The notes under the pieces: model-generated
What the model saw: the letters and a program-made list of their open reading frames with translations, nothing else
Database searches by the model: none
What the model was told of the DNA's origin: nothing
Shown here: positions 23,850 through 30,696 of the stretch, one piece after another
Numbering within the stretch: the stretch's first letter is position 1
Layout of the letters: each line of letters starts with the position of its first letter
Program-made: the position numbers and the translations under genes
Virus record (IMG/VR): IMGVR_UViG_3300031837_000030
Span: 1 to 43,713 of that record
Origin: a virus
Direction: 5' to 3' (one strand)
Length of the DNA: 43,713 bases

Positions 23850-24087
23850 GGAATCCGCAAACGAAATGCTGTATTTCGACAGGCTCAAGCGCATTACAAA
23901 GTATCAGAGCGTCGAGCAACTGCGCAGGAGAAGCGGCAAGGATTATGGGTTGTCCTTCGAGGAAGCGCTCGAATACGCCTATGAGAACGTGCTCCAAGAG
24001 GCTGCAAACGCAATCAAGGGAAAGCGCAGGCCAAAGTTCGCCCAGCAGGACGTTACGCCCCAACCCAAAAGTGAAAGCGAGGAATAG
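23833..24087 (+). CDS. Small helical protein, 84 aa
   Basis: ATG 23833 (MPTKGKESANEMLYFDRLKRI) follows GGAGGTCAGCG and is preferred over 23812. The protein overlaps the previous gene by 17 bases. Residues 30-60 form an amphipathic helix (SFEEALEYAYENVLQEAANAI), then a basic GKRRPKF and an acidic tail. Possibly nucleic-acid binding. Family not recognised. Confidence 0.65.
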   Translation: MPTKGKESANEMLYFDRLKRITKYQSVEQLRRRSGKDYGLSFEEALEYAYENVLQEAANAIKGKRRPKFAQQDVTPQPKSESEE

Positions 24088-24089
24088 AA

Positions 24090-24224
24090 ATGAAAACCAA
24101 TTGCTCGATGTGCTGCAAGGAAATTGATGATGGTGAAGTTCAACGCTGCGACGAATGTGGCGAGGATGGTCTATGCGAAGACTGCATGGGAAACCACATT
24201 TGCGATTCGGAGGAACCCCAGTGA
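24090..24224 (+). CDS. Small zinc-finger protein, 44 aa
   Basis: MKTNCSMCCKEIDDGEVQ begins a run of CxxC pairs (CSMC, CDEC, CEDC) plus HxxC near the end, enough ligands for a double zinc finger. ATG 24090 has AGGAATAGAA upstream; the stop overlaps the next GTG start (GTGA at 24221). Many phages have such tiny fingers near recombination genes. Function unknown. Confidence 0.68.
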   Translation: MKTNCSMCCKEIDDGEVQRCDECGEDGLCEDCMGNHICDSEEPQ

Positions 24225-24421
24225 CCAGATACTTTGCTCTGCTCGGGTTGTTGATGTGCTCTGTGGGTTTCATTATGGCAGACCAGGCTCACTTAGTCCG
24301 CACCACTGGCCATCGTCGAACACCGTGGGTTGAGCGTTACAGATGGAACGGAAGAGACTGCATGGAAGGTTGGACGTGGGTTGCTTGTGGGTCACCCGAC
24401 GCTCCACCTCAGGGACGGTAG
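24221..24421 (+). CDS. Small exported protein with a cysteine pair, 66 aa
   Basis: GTG 24221 overlaps the upstream stop. The N-terminus MTRYFALLGLLMCSVGF looks like a signal peptide with cleavage near IMA|DQ (residue 20), or a membrane anchor. The mature part is short and basic (TTGHRRTPWVERYRWN) with CMEGWTWVAC, whose two cysteines could form a disulfide outside the cytoplasm. An early exported protein could act in superinfection exclusion; this is inference. Confidence 0.62.
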   Translation: MTRYFALLGLLMCSVGFIMADQAHLVRTTGHRRTPWVERYRWNGRDCMEGWTWVACGSPDAPPQGR

Positions 24422-24474
24422 CAAGTGATGCTCCCCGAACTCAGCAAGCCGCTCTGGATTCCAAGGATGTGACC

Positions 24475-24888
24475 ATGAATGAGCAAGAACAAATCGAGGT
24501 TTGGCAGCGGCAGATTGCGGCGAATGTGACGCTTGAGGACTTCAATAAGTTCGTCGTTCCGGCCATGCGAAGTGATGAGACTTTCAAGCGCATGGCCGCG
24601 GAGGAAGCGAAGCGCCGTGGCTACCGTGCAGACAAGACGCTCGGCATCTACGTCGAGCCTGTCAAGATGGTTACCACCAAGGGCCGGAATCTCCTCAAGG
24701 TTGGGTGGTCGAAAGACATTCTCTACGCGGAGTTTTCGTCCGGCGACACGTACAGCTATCTCGGAGTGCCGCAAGAGGAATTCTTCAAACTCACTCGCAG
24801 CCCGTTCCCCGATAAGCTCTTCGCCACCAATGTCCGCAACAAGTTTCCGTCCGCAAGGTGTCCAACGCAAAGCCGCCCCAGCGGTTAG
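24475..24888 (+). CDS. KTSC-domain protein, 137 aa
   Basis: ATG 24475 (MNEQEQIEVWQRQIAANV) follows AAGGA. The C-terminal half is a KTSC domain: LLKVGWSKDILYAEFSSG, YSYLGVPQEEFFKL and PFPDKLFATNVRNKF (residues about 72-128), a small beta fold often found in phage proteins and sometimes fused to lysyl-tRNA synthetase-like proteins. The N-terminal helical region has no known family. The last eight residues after the domain look irregular. Role unknown. Confidence 0.75.
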   Translation: MNEQEQIEVWQRQIAANVTLEDFNKFVVPAMRSDETFKRMAAEEAKRRGYRADKTLGIYVEPVKMVTTKGRNLLKVGWSKDILYAEFSSGDTYSYLGVPQEEFFKLTRSPFPDKLFATNVRNKFPSARCPTQSRPSG

Positions 24889-25012
24889 GCTGAGGCGGCA
24901 AGATGGTTGCGGGGGAGTCTCTGCGACTGTCGAGGAGGCAAAGAAGGGGTGCGCGGCTCACCCCGCAGTTGCAATCATACACGATTTGATGCACAATGAG
25001 GATGTCGAGTGA

Positions 25013-25406
25013 GGCAGCAATGCAATTTTCCCCCACAATTCGGGCAAGAAAATCATTGCATCTCTGCGCCTCGGCATCCTCTACGCAAATTCCTTTTTCT
25101 AAGCTCACATTTGCCGCGCCTGTACCGGGTTCGTCTTTTGTGGGGGCGGCTTTGGGAGCATGTCTGGGTCAGAATACTGACCTCTCACCGAAAACGGGAG
25201 CCTTTGGGACTGGTGTGACGGGACGACGCAGCCAACGGATAAATCGACAACGCCCGGCATAGGGCAGTCCGACCGTTCGGGGGCGTAGCGGCTCCCGGCT
25301 AATCCACGCATAGCGAAGCGGATTCCATTTTTACCAAAGCCGAAGGTGTCCCCATTGAGCCTCGGGTGCAAAAGAGTCCGCAAAGGACTCCTGAAAGGGT
25401 AAATCA
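25013..25406 (+). ncRNA. Gene-free region with nested inverted repeats, candidate structured RNA or origin
   Basis: The longest stretch in the early region without a convincing gene. Inverted repeats seen by eye: ATGCAAT...ATTGCAT with TTTC/GAAA (25020-25061); CGGGAGCC (25195-25202) pairing with GGCTCCCG (25290-25297), enclosing GGACTG (25207-25212) with CAGTCC (25265-25270) and CGGG (25219-25222) with CCCG (25253-25256); then CGGCT/AGCCG (25296-25300 and 25338-25342), AATCC/GGATT (25301-25305 and 25320-25324) and CGC-ATA-GCG; then hairpin GAGTCC-GCAAA-GGACTC (25374-25390) just before the next GTG. ORFs here (24996-25262, 25009-25218, minus 25105-25413) lack ribosome-binding sites and recognisable protein features. 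The last hairpin is followed by TTTT on the minus strand, like a weak terminator. Confidence 0.5.
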
Positions 25407-25628
25407 GTGACATACGAAGAGCAGCAGCTACGGGAAGAATTGAACCGGGTACAGGAAGAGGACAAGACCCTTACAAAGCGTTTTTACGAATGTATGTCTG
25501 GGCAAGCCATTTGGCGGGAAGGCGAGCGCCAGCAGATTAGCAGCAAGTTTGAGGCTAACAGTGAGACAATCCGCCATCTCGAAAAGCGAATTTTTGCGCT
25601 AGAGTTTGCTCGCATGGGGGAGGCATGA
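25407..25628 (+). CDS. Coiled-coil protein, 73 aa
   Basis: Starts at GTG 25407 after AAAGGG. Almost entirely helical, with heptads in EEQQLREELNRVQEEDK and SETIRHLEKRIFALEF. It overlaps the helicase start by ATGA (25625), so it is translated with the helicase and may be its small partner. Function unknown. Confidence 0.72.
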   Translation: MTYEEQQLREELNRVQEEDKTLTKRFYECMSGQAIWREGERQQISSKFEANSETIRHLEKRIFALEFARMGEA

Positions 25629-27166
25629 GCCAGTACGGTCTAATCCGCCCGACCAATGAGATAGCTTTGCGCCCGTTGCGCCCTCGTCAGGAGGCGGCTA
25701 TCGCGGCCATACGTTTGGCTATACGGAGCGGCAAGCGGAAAATCATACTCATGCTGCCTACGGGTGGCGGGAAGACGCTCATAGCCGCGCATATCATCGC
25801 TGGGGCTATCGAGAAGGGCAAGAAGTCGATGTTTACCTGCCCAGCCATCAACCTCGTAAATCAGACCCTACGGGCGTTTGAGGCTGAGGGCATCCGAGAC
25901 ATAGGCGTGATTCAAGCGCAGCACGAGCGGACGGACTGGCAAGCGCAGACGCAGATTGCATCCGTACAGACGTTGGTGCGGCGACCACTGCCAGAGGTTG
26001 ATTTGGTCATTATCGACGAGGCGCACGAGCGGCATGAAAAGTTAGAAGCCATCATCCTGTCTGACGCTTGGCGAGATAAGGTCGTAATTGGACTCTCAGC
26101 TACGCCGTGGAGCAAGGGGCTGGGGCTGGTTTGGGATGAGCTAATTGTCGCAGCGACCACGCAGCAGCTAATCGAAGAGGGTTGGCTCACTCCGTTCCGC
26201 ATCTTCGCGCCGTCCGTGATGCCAGATTTTCGCGCCATGAAAATCAAGGCAGGAGAGTTTGAGGATAAATCCACCTCTGCGGAAATGAGCAAGAAAACCA
26301 TCATCGGCGACATCGTGAAAGAGTGGCAAGAGAAAGCGCATGGTTTGCCCACGTTTCTCTTTTGCGTTGACCGAGCGCACGCCAAGATCGCCAGAGATGA
26401 GTTTCAACAAGCCGGAATCGGATGCGGATACATGGACGGCGAATCAACGCCAGATGAGCGCAGAGAAACATTCAAGGCGTACCGCTCCGGCGAGACTCCC
26501 ATCATCGCATCGGTAGGAACGCTCATCACAGGCATAGATGAGGATGTGCGTTGCATCGTTGACGCGCAGCCTACGAAGTCGCAGATTAGGCTTGTGCAGA
26601 AATTAGGCAGAGGGATTCGTTTGGCGGACGGAAAAGACAGCCTCATCATCCTTGACCCTGCGGCGAACTGCTTACGCCTGGGACTCATTACAGATATTCA
26701 CCACGACACGCTAGACACTCGCAAGCCCGGAGAGAAGGGCGAAGCATATGCCGATGAGCCGGAGCCACCGAAGCCTCGCAAATGTAAAGAGTGCCGCGCT
26801 ATTATGCCGCCGTCCGCTAAGACTTGCCCGAACTGTGGGAAGGTGTGGTTTTCTACGAGCGCGGTACAGATTCAAGACGGCGAACTGACTGAGTTTATCG
26901 GCGGCACAAAGCCGAAGAAAGAGCCGAAACCAAAGCGCGACGAGAAGCAGGATTTTTACAGCGGCTTACTCTACATCGCCCAAACTCGTGGATTCAAAGA
27001 TGGTTGGGTCGCCCACAAATATCGTACAAAGTTTGGCGTTTGGCCTGTTGGTTTAGAGCGTGTTCCGAAGGCTCCTATCAAGGCAGTAAAAGAGTTTGAT
27101 GCAGAGCAAACTCGGCTGTATCGTGAGTCGAAGAAGTCAGCGCCACAAGTTGAAGCAACAGCATAA
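25625..27166 (+). CDS. DEAH-box superfamily 2 helicase, 513 aa
   Basis: Motifs in order: LRPRQEAAI, Walker A LPTGGGKT (residues about 44-51), Ia TCPAINLVNQ, II IIDEAHERH, III GLSATPW, IV FLFCVDRAHA, V IASVGTLITGID and VI QKLGRGIRL. A zinc ribbon CKECRAIMPPSAKTCPNC follows (residues about 388-405). The basic C-terminal tail (KPKKEPKPKR, then FYSGLLYIAQTRGF) resembles those of phage helicases that remodel replication or recombination intermediates. It is the only helicase seen; no primase or polymerase lies nearby. ATG 25625 overlaps the upstream stop. Confidence 0.9.
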   Translation: MSQYGLIRPTNEIALRPLRPRQEAAIAAIRLAIRSGKRKIILMLPTGGGKTLIAAHIIAGAIEKGKKSMFTCPAINLVNQTLRAFEAEGIRDIGVIQAQHERTDWQAQTQIASVQTLVRRPLPEVDLVIIDEAHERHEKLEAIILSDAWRDKVVIGLSATPWSKGLGLVWDELIVAATTQQLIEEGWLTPFRIFAPSVMPDFRAMKIKAGEFEDKSTSAEMSKKTIIGDIVKEWQEKAHGLPTFLFCVDRAHAKIARDEFQQAGIGCGYMDGESTPDERRETFKAYRSGETPIIASVGTLITGIDEDVRCIVDAQPTKSQIRLVQKLGRGIRLADGKDSLIILDPAANCLRLGLITDIHHDTLDTRKPGEKGEAYADEPEPPKPRKCKECRAIMPPSAKTCPNCGKVWFSTSAVQIQDGELTEFIGGTKPKKEPKPKRDEKQDFYSGLLYIAQTRGFKDGWVAHKYRTKFGVWPVGLERVPKAPIKAVKEFDAEQTRLYRESKKSAPQVEATA

Positions 27167-27200
27167 GCACTTACAGGCAAGAACGCCGGAAAGGGCAAAA

Positions 27201-27452
27201 ATGAGCGAGGAAAATGAATTGCAGGAAGAGAAGAAGCGTTTCGATAAAGCAGTGAAGGTGATTGCAGACCTTTACATCGGGGAGACGCTGAAATTCTCGG
27301 TTCCCCTGCGTCCGGGCGTGAAGGCTGATATCGCAATTTCGGGCGCTAAGTGGAACAAGAAAACCCTTCTGGCTTTTTCAAGAGTCGTGCGCAATATGGC
27401 GGAGAACTTTGAAGAGCAAGAACACCCGTTGGCAGAATTCGAGCAAAACTGA
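27201..27452 (+). CDS. Hypothetical protein, 83 aa
   Basis: ATG 27201 (MSEENELQEEKKRFDKAVKVI) after AAAGGG; an earlier start at 27096 would lie inside the helicase. The protein has an acidic helix, a strand pair (LKFSVPLRPGVKADIAISG) and a helical end. Unrecognised. Follows the helicase after 34 bases. Confidence 0.65.
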   Translation: MSEENELQEEKKRFDKAVKVIADLYIGETLKFSVPLRPGVKADIAISGAKWNKKTLLAFSRVVRNMAENFEEQEHPLAEFEQN

Positions 27453-27486
27453 TGGGCTGGCTAGTATTCACTGCCGAGGAGGGGAT

Positions 27487-27741
27487 ATGAGTAAGTTGTA
27501 TAAACTCGCCAAGCATGTGACCGCGCAATGGGATGTCCACTCTGGCGCTCCATGTATTGAGGGCAGACGCATATCCACGGCGCATGTCGCTGGACAGTTT
27601 GCCTATGGACGAGAGATGCAGGAAATGGCAGACGACTTTCGCGCTCCACTTGAGCATATCGAAGCTGCCGTCCGCTACGAACTAGACCGCCGCATGAAGC
27701 GTAAGCCAAGATTCAGAGCTAAGAGGCCCGGAGCATTATGA
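27487..27741 (+). CDS. DUF433 antitoxin-like protein, 84 aa
   Basis: Residues 18-60 show the DUF433 pattern: SGAPCIEGRRISTAHVAGQF, then MADDFRAPLEHIEAAVRYEL. DUF433 proteins are usually antitoxins of VapBC-like pairs whose PIN-type toxin gene lies directly next to them. Here ATG 27487 has GAGGAGGGG upstream, the next gene overlaps by ATGA and is a small helical protein, not a PIN domain, so this antitoxin appears to be alone. A basic tail (RKPRFRAKRPGAL) may bind DNA. Neutralising a host toxin is one possible use. Confidence 0.75.
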   Translation: MSKLYKLAKHVTAQWDVHSGAPCIEGRRISTAHVAGQFAYGREMQEMADDFRAPLEHIEAAVRYELDRRMKRKPRFRAKRPGAL

Positions 27742-27998
27742 GCGCCTTCGACCCAATCTCCTACATCCGCGACGTTCGCGCTCTGCCTGAGTGCTTCCCG
27801 AGCAAGTACGTCACACTAACCAGCATCATCACCGACGCAAAAACCCTAAGAGACATCCGCGAGGCAAAGACGCTGCAATCCCTCAATGCACTATTCCAGC
27901 CAGCAGCGAAGGCCGCTAAAGCCGCAGGCGATACGTGGCTGGTGAATAAGTTGAAGGAAGAAGCGACAAGTAGAAAATCAGCACTGGAGGCGAAATGA
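27738..27998 (+). CDS. Hypothetical helical protein, 86 aa
   Basis: ATG 27738 overlaps the DUF433 stop. Starts MSAFDPISYIRDVRALPE and has an Ala/Lys-rich C-terminal helix (AAKAAKAAGDTWLVNKLKEE). No toxin-like motif is visible. Whether it partners the antitoxin-like protein is open; the overlap suggests coupled synthesis. Confidence 0.65.
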   Translation: MSAFDPISYIRDVRALPECFPSKYVTLTSIITDAKTLRDIREAKTLQSLNALFQPAAKAAKAAGDTWLVNKLKEEATSRKSALEAK

Positions 27999-28156
27999 AG
28001 GATGATGCGGAGAGCGAAGAATACTTCTCAGAGTTAGACGACCAATGCACATGGACAGACCCTTGGTTCAATCAGTGCCGTTTACCTTACGGGCATGAGG
28101 GAATACACAACTTTGAATGCGTCAACAAGCAGCAATCACTTTTTGTTGAAGTCTGA
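27995..28156 (+). CDS. Small acidic Cys-containing protein, 53 aa
   Basis: ATG 27995 overlaps the upstream stop. The protein is acidic and aromatic with CTWTDPWFNQC, GHEGIHNFEC: two Cys, His, His, Cys in a spacing that could bind zinc (the form CxxxxxxxxC...HxxxxHxxxC). Function unknown. Confidence 0.62.
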   Translation: MKDDAESEEYFSELDDQCTWTDPWFNQCRLPYGHEGIHNFECVNKQQSLFVEV

Positions 28157-28186
28157 AGCAGCAGCAAGGAAGAAGGAGATTCAAGC

Positions 28187-28369
28187 ATGAGCGATTTTCC
28201 AAAAGCTGAAGTAGGAAACTGTCAGTTCTGTATGCGCGACACCGGATGCTGCACGATGCGCGACCCATGCCCCCATTGTGGCGAATCGTTCGTGGATAGA
28301 GAAAAGCGCTGGGCAATAGAAGAACAGGCAGTAAGGCCGCAATTTACTCCCTCTGAGAGGCAGCTATGA
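28187..28369 (+). CDS. Zinc-ribbon protein, 60 aa
   Basis: NCQFCMRDTGCCTMRDPCPHCGESF carries two CxxC pairs plus a CC, enough for a zinc ribbon. ATG 28187 follows GAAGGAGATTCAAGC. The last codons overlap the next ATG (ATGA). Small nucleic-acid-binding protein of unknown role. Confidence 0.65.
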   Translation: MSDFPKAEVGNCQFCMRDTGCCTMRDPCPHCGESFVDREKRWAIEEQAVRPQFTPSERQL

Positions 28370-28377
28370 GTTGGTAA

Positions 28378-28488
28378 ATGTTTTGGCGCAAGTGGGTACG
28401 TCTTCACGGTAGGCCCGGAGGCTTTGTGGATTTGATGTGGATGTTCGATAACTACTGCTGGCAGAATCGAGGGCGCAATGACTCCTGA
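28378..28488 (+). CDS. Small basic protein, 36 aa, preceded by in-frame TAA
   Basis: The zinc-ribbon gene's stop overlaps ATG 28366, which opens MSW and then hits TAA (28375-28377). An ATG directly after it (28378) continues in the same frame for 36 codons: MFWRKWVRLHGRPGGFVDL and on, to TGA 28488. The product is basic and tryptophan-rich. Either the coupled start ribosome reinitiates at once, or the original gene began at 28366 and was broken. Confidence 0.45.
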   Translation: MFWRKWVRLHGRPGGFVDLMWMFDNYCWQNRGRNDS

Positions 28489-28816
28489 GACGAAGGCCAA
28501 AGGTGAGATTCAGAAGTACCTTCAGATGGCAGGCCATAAATGGCTGCGCCTCCATAGCGGCATCGTGCGCGTTAAAGGTGGTTTCATGCACAGCAATGAG
28601 GAAGGCACAGCAGACCTTGTTGTGTTCCTGAAGGACAGGCCAGCGGCGTTTATCGAGGTCAAGGTTGAAGGACAGGCCACAGAGAAGGCGCGGCAAGAGA
28701 AGCAGGCGGCGTTCGGCGCGGACATGACCGAGTTAGGCCATCACTATGCCATTTGCAAGTCTGTGGACGAGGTAGCGTCCTTTCTGGGGCGCGTGGTATC
28801 GGGGAGGATTTCGTGA
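28478..28816 (+). CDS. VRR-NUC-type nuclease, 112 aa
   Basis: A small stand-alone VRR-NUC nuclease; such proteins resolve branched DNA or cut flaps. Core: GTADLVVFLKDRPAAFIEVK (Asp, then Glu-x-Lys; residues about 44-63) and RQEKQAAFGADMTELGHHYAI (the Gln-containing segment). ATG 28478 lies within the end of the previous ORF. Follows a set of DNA-binding genes and precedes an HTH-like and an HNH gene, so it belongs to the recombination module. Confidence 0.8.
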   Translation: MTPETKAKGEIQKYLQMAGHKWLRLHSGIVRVKGGFMHSNEEGTADLVVFLKDRPAAFIEVKVEGQATEKARQEKQAAFGADMTELGHHYAICKSVDEVASFLGRVVSGRIS

Positions 28817-28986
28817 AGCTTAAGAGGATAGGCTCATCAACCCGCTACGCACAACTTCTCGGCGTAAGCGATAGGGCCATCATGGGGCTGGGCGGTAGGC
28901 CGAAGCTCAAGGTAATGCCTCCCGATATCCGCAAGCTGTGGCTGCGGCAACTGCTGAATACCTTGAAGGCGAGGAAGATAGCGTGA
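28813..28986 (+). CDS. Small helix-turn-helix-like protein, 57 aa
   Basis: GTG 28813 overlaps the VRR-NUC stop and has GGGGAGGAT upstream. STRYAQLLGVSDRAIMGLG (residues 8-26) looks like an HTH, followed by a basic amphipathic helix (IRKLWLRQLLNTLKARK). Probably DNA binding. Overlaps the HNH gene by GTGA. Confidence 0.6.
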   Translation: MKLKRIGSSTRYAQLLGVSDRAIMGLGGRPKLKVMPPDIRKLWLRQLLNTLKARKIA

Positions 28987-29336
28987 GCTACCAAACCCAC
29001 AACGGCGTGAGAACCTACCTTGACGGGCGCGAGGTGTGCGATAAAACAGCCAAGGGAAAACGTAAGTATGCTCTCCGCACCGAAGCGATGGCAGCACGCC
29101 AAGACTATCGCTGTGCAATCGGTGGGGAAATGCTAGACCTGAGGGATGTCCAGTTTGACCACGAGGCAGGTAGAGGCTCTGGCGGGGGTCACAGGGACGA
29201 CCGCATTGAGATAGACGGCGAATGGGTCAACGCAGCGGTCTGCGGGGCGTGTAACGGACGCAAAGGCTCGCGGCGCTACTCTTGGCAGGACGGAAAGTAT
29301 CTACCAGTTAACGGAGGAAACAATGGGCAACTTTAG
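28983..29336 (+). CDS. HNH endonuclease, 117 aa
   Basis: GTG 28983 overlaps the upstream stop. FDHEAGRGSGGGHRDDR carries the catalytic Asp-His, followed by WVNAAVCGACNGRKGSRR with Asn and Lys of the HNH motif. One cysteine pair (CGAC) remains of the usual two; the upstream CxxC is reduced to a single Cys in RCAIGG. Phage HNH proteins often nick DNA for packaging or resist defence; here it is an early gene far from terminase, so homing or accessory cleavage is more likely. Confidence 0.8.
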   Translation: MSYQTHNGVRTYLDGREVCDKTAKGKRKYALRTEAMAARQDYRCAIGGEMLDLRDVQFDHEAGRGSGGGHRDDRIEIDGEWVNAAVCGACNGRKGSRRYSWQDGKYLPVNGGNNGQL

Positions 29337-29511
29337 CTATCGGTGGGCAGTTTTGGAGCGCTACCCAAACGCTTATTGCGCGGTAAGCTTTGGGACTAAA
29401 GCCGCTGAAGACAGGTATCAAGTGTTCTGCCCCGCACATGGCTACCTTGGCGACATGGCGTGCAAGAATCCACTATCTGCATGGGCGCACGCTTGGGCAT
29501 CAACGGTTTAA
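29323..29511 (+). CDS. Hypothetical protein, 62 aa
   Basis: ATG 29323 overlaps the HNH gene, with GGAGGAAACA upstream. The protein has three cysteines (NAYCAV, FCPAHGYLGDMACKN), where CPAHG...C resembles half a zinc finger, and ends in an Ala/Trp-rich helix. Last gene of the rightward unit. Function unknown. Confidence 0.62.
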   Translation: MGNFSYRWAVLERYPNAYCAVSFGTKAAEDRYQVFCPAHGYLGDMACKNPLSAWAHAWASTV

Positions 29512-29519
29512 ACAGTAAC

Positions 29520-29538
29520 GGCCACCCATGAGGTGACC
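29520..29538 (-). terminator. Hairpin between the two converging units
   Basis: On the minus strand GGTCACC-TCATG-GGTGGCC pairs fully with one G-U wobble and is followed by GTTACTGTTT. On the plus strand the same hairpin has a C-A mismatch and no T-run. It is placed where a terminator is expected for the leftward unit; weak by eye. Confidence 0.35.
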
Positions 29539-29610
29539 GCTCTGCGATATCAGGCCCGACTTACTTGCACCTTCTGGGATGTTCCTGAGGAATGAGCCAG
29601 AGATGCAAAC

Positions 29611-29982
29611 TTAGGATATGGGCGGCGCGTCCTGTAAGTCGGTCGGCAGCGGGGTTAGCGTGCTGGGGTCGTCTACCGTGGTCGAGGTCTGGTAGGCGGC
29701 AAGGGCGTCCGTCAGGGCTGAGTCCAGCGCCGCCGCAATCGCTAGATCGCCGGGGTCGAGTGTGGAGTCCTGCTGTAACACCTGAATTTCGGACTGGAAG
29801 GCTGTCAGGAGCGCCAATTCGTCATTGGTAGGTGTGCCGCCAGCCTTCAGTTTGGCAATGAGGCTAGGGATGGCCGTCTCCAAGTTGCCGATGAGCGTGG
29901 CGAGGCTGGGTGAGATGACGCCGAACTGCTGGAGGATGGTGGGTAAGAAAGCGCCGAGCAGGGTCAGGATGGTAGCGAGCAT
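29611..29982 (-). CDS. Hypothetical membrane-associated protein, 123 aa
   Basis: ATG 29982 (MLATILTLLGAFLPTIL) has AGGAGAAACC upstream. The hydrophobic N-terminus (about 20 residues) is followed by amphipathic helices (IGNLETAIPSLIAKLKAGG) and a long helical part (TAFQSEIQVLQQDS). Last gene of the leftward unit, next to the lipoprotein gene. Could be a holin-like or membrane accessory protein; not recognised. Confidence 0.65.
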   Translation of the reverse strand: MLATILTLLGAFLPTILQQFGVISPSLATLIGNLETAIPSLIAKLKAGGTPTNDELALLTAFQSEIQVLQQDSTLDPGDLAIAAALDSALTDALAAYQTSTTVDDPSTLTPLPTDLQDAPPIS

Positions 29983-29990
29983 GGTTTCTC

Positions 29991-30359
29991 CTACTTTGTG
30001 ATGGAGTTGAAAACAGAAACTGCGTTTTTCCAAGACGCCACAGCCGCCGCTACAGCCGCGTTGAGCGCCGACGCATCCCCACCGCCTGCCTTGTGGTACG
30101 CCTGCTCTGCAAGATCGGCGGCGTTTAGGAGTCCGTTGAGCGCGTTCATGGCGTCAAGCTGGGCCTGCGTCAGTTGCAGCTTGCCCGACTGGATTGAGGT
30201 TGAGATAGACAATGCGAATGCGTGCGCGGGCTGAAGCGCGGTATTCGCTGCTGCGTCGATGGAATCCACTGCGCCAACGGGAGGAGCAGGGGGCGGCGCG
30301 GCAGTGACGTGACAACCTGCAAGAATCAGGACAGCAAGTAGGGCGAGCTTACGGGACAT
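29991..30359 (-). CDS. Lipoprotein, possible o-spanin, 122 aa
   Basis: ATG 30359 (MSRKLALLAVLILAGCHV) has a signal peptide with lipobox LAGC, Cys16 being the lipid site. A Pro/Ala-rich linker follows, then helices (LTQAQLDAMNALNGLLNAADLAEQ). Small phage lipoproteins beside endolysins are usually outer-membrane spanin subunits, though this one is helical rather than Pro-rich throughout. It overlaps the two-helix membrane gene upstream by 11 bases. Confidence 0.72.
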   Translation of the reverse strand: MSRKLALLAVLILAGCHVTAAPPPAPPVGAVDSIDAAANTALQPAHAFALSISTSIQSGKLQLTQAQLDAMNALNGLLNAADLAEQAYHKAGGGDASALNAAVAAAVASWKNAVSVFNSITK

Positions 30360-30696
30360 TGGGCGCTCCGGGGGTGCTTGGTGGGATTGTGGGGTCAGGG
30401 CCGGTAGTTTTCTGAGCGATGACAGTTTCCTGACCACTCGGACTCTTGCTCGCCAATACCGTCTCCTGAATGACGTTCTGGACGGGTGACTGAATGAGGT
30501 ACAGCCGCACGCAACCGCCAGCCGTAGCCGCCACGATGCCCGCGAACTTGGCGATGCCGCCTTTGGTGGTGAAGTCAGCGAATGGAGCCGCCATGAGCGA
30601 TGTGACCACACCCATCAGAACGAACACTTCCAAACCCTTGAGCCAAGTTCGGACTGGGGCGGGAACCTTCTGCCAGTAAGAAATGATGGTCTTCAT
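30349..30696 (-). CDS. Two-helix membrane protein, candidate holin, 115 aa
   Basis: Two hydrophobic segments (VFVLMGVVTSLMAAPFA at about 25-41 and FAGIVAATAGGCVRLYLI at about 51-68) are linked by a short charged loop; the N-terminus is basic and the C-terminus is Pro/Thr-rich and soluble. This layout fits a class II-type holin. Start overlaps the upstream gene (ATGA, 30693-30696). Located next to the endolysin and lipoprotein genes, as expected for lysis genes. Confidence 0.65.
   Translation of the reverse strand: MKTIISYWQKVPAPVRTWLKGLEVFVLMGVVTSLMAAPFADFTTKGGIAKFAGIVAATAGGCVRLYLIQSPVQNVIQETVLASKSPSGQETVIAQKTTGPDPTIPPSTPGAPNVP

Noticed and set aside
24533-25012. Alternative frame ending EAKKGCAAHPAVAIIHDL after the KTSC gene
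   Set aside because: The tail looks protein-like, but most of the frame lies out of phase inside the KTSC gene and no start or ribosome-binding site serves the tail alone.
25196-25296. tRNA-like element suggested by a 7-8 bp end stem
   Set aside because: The stem is acceptor-like, but no T-arm pairs next to it, no anticodon arm is evident and the length is about 100 bases. Kept only as part of the structured region.
25105-25413. Minus-strand frame of 102 aa in the gene-free region
   Set aside because: No ribosome-binding site, opposite direction to the operon, and no recognisable protein features.
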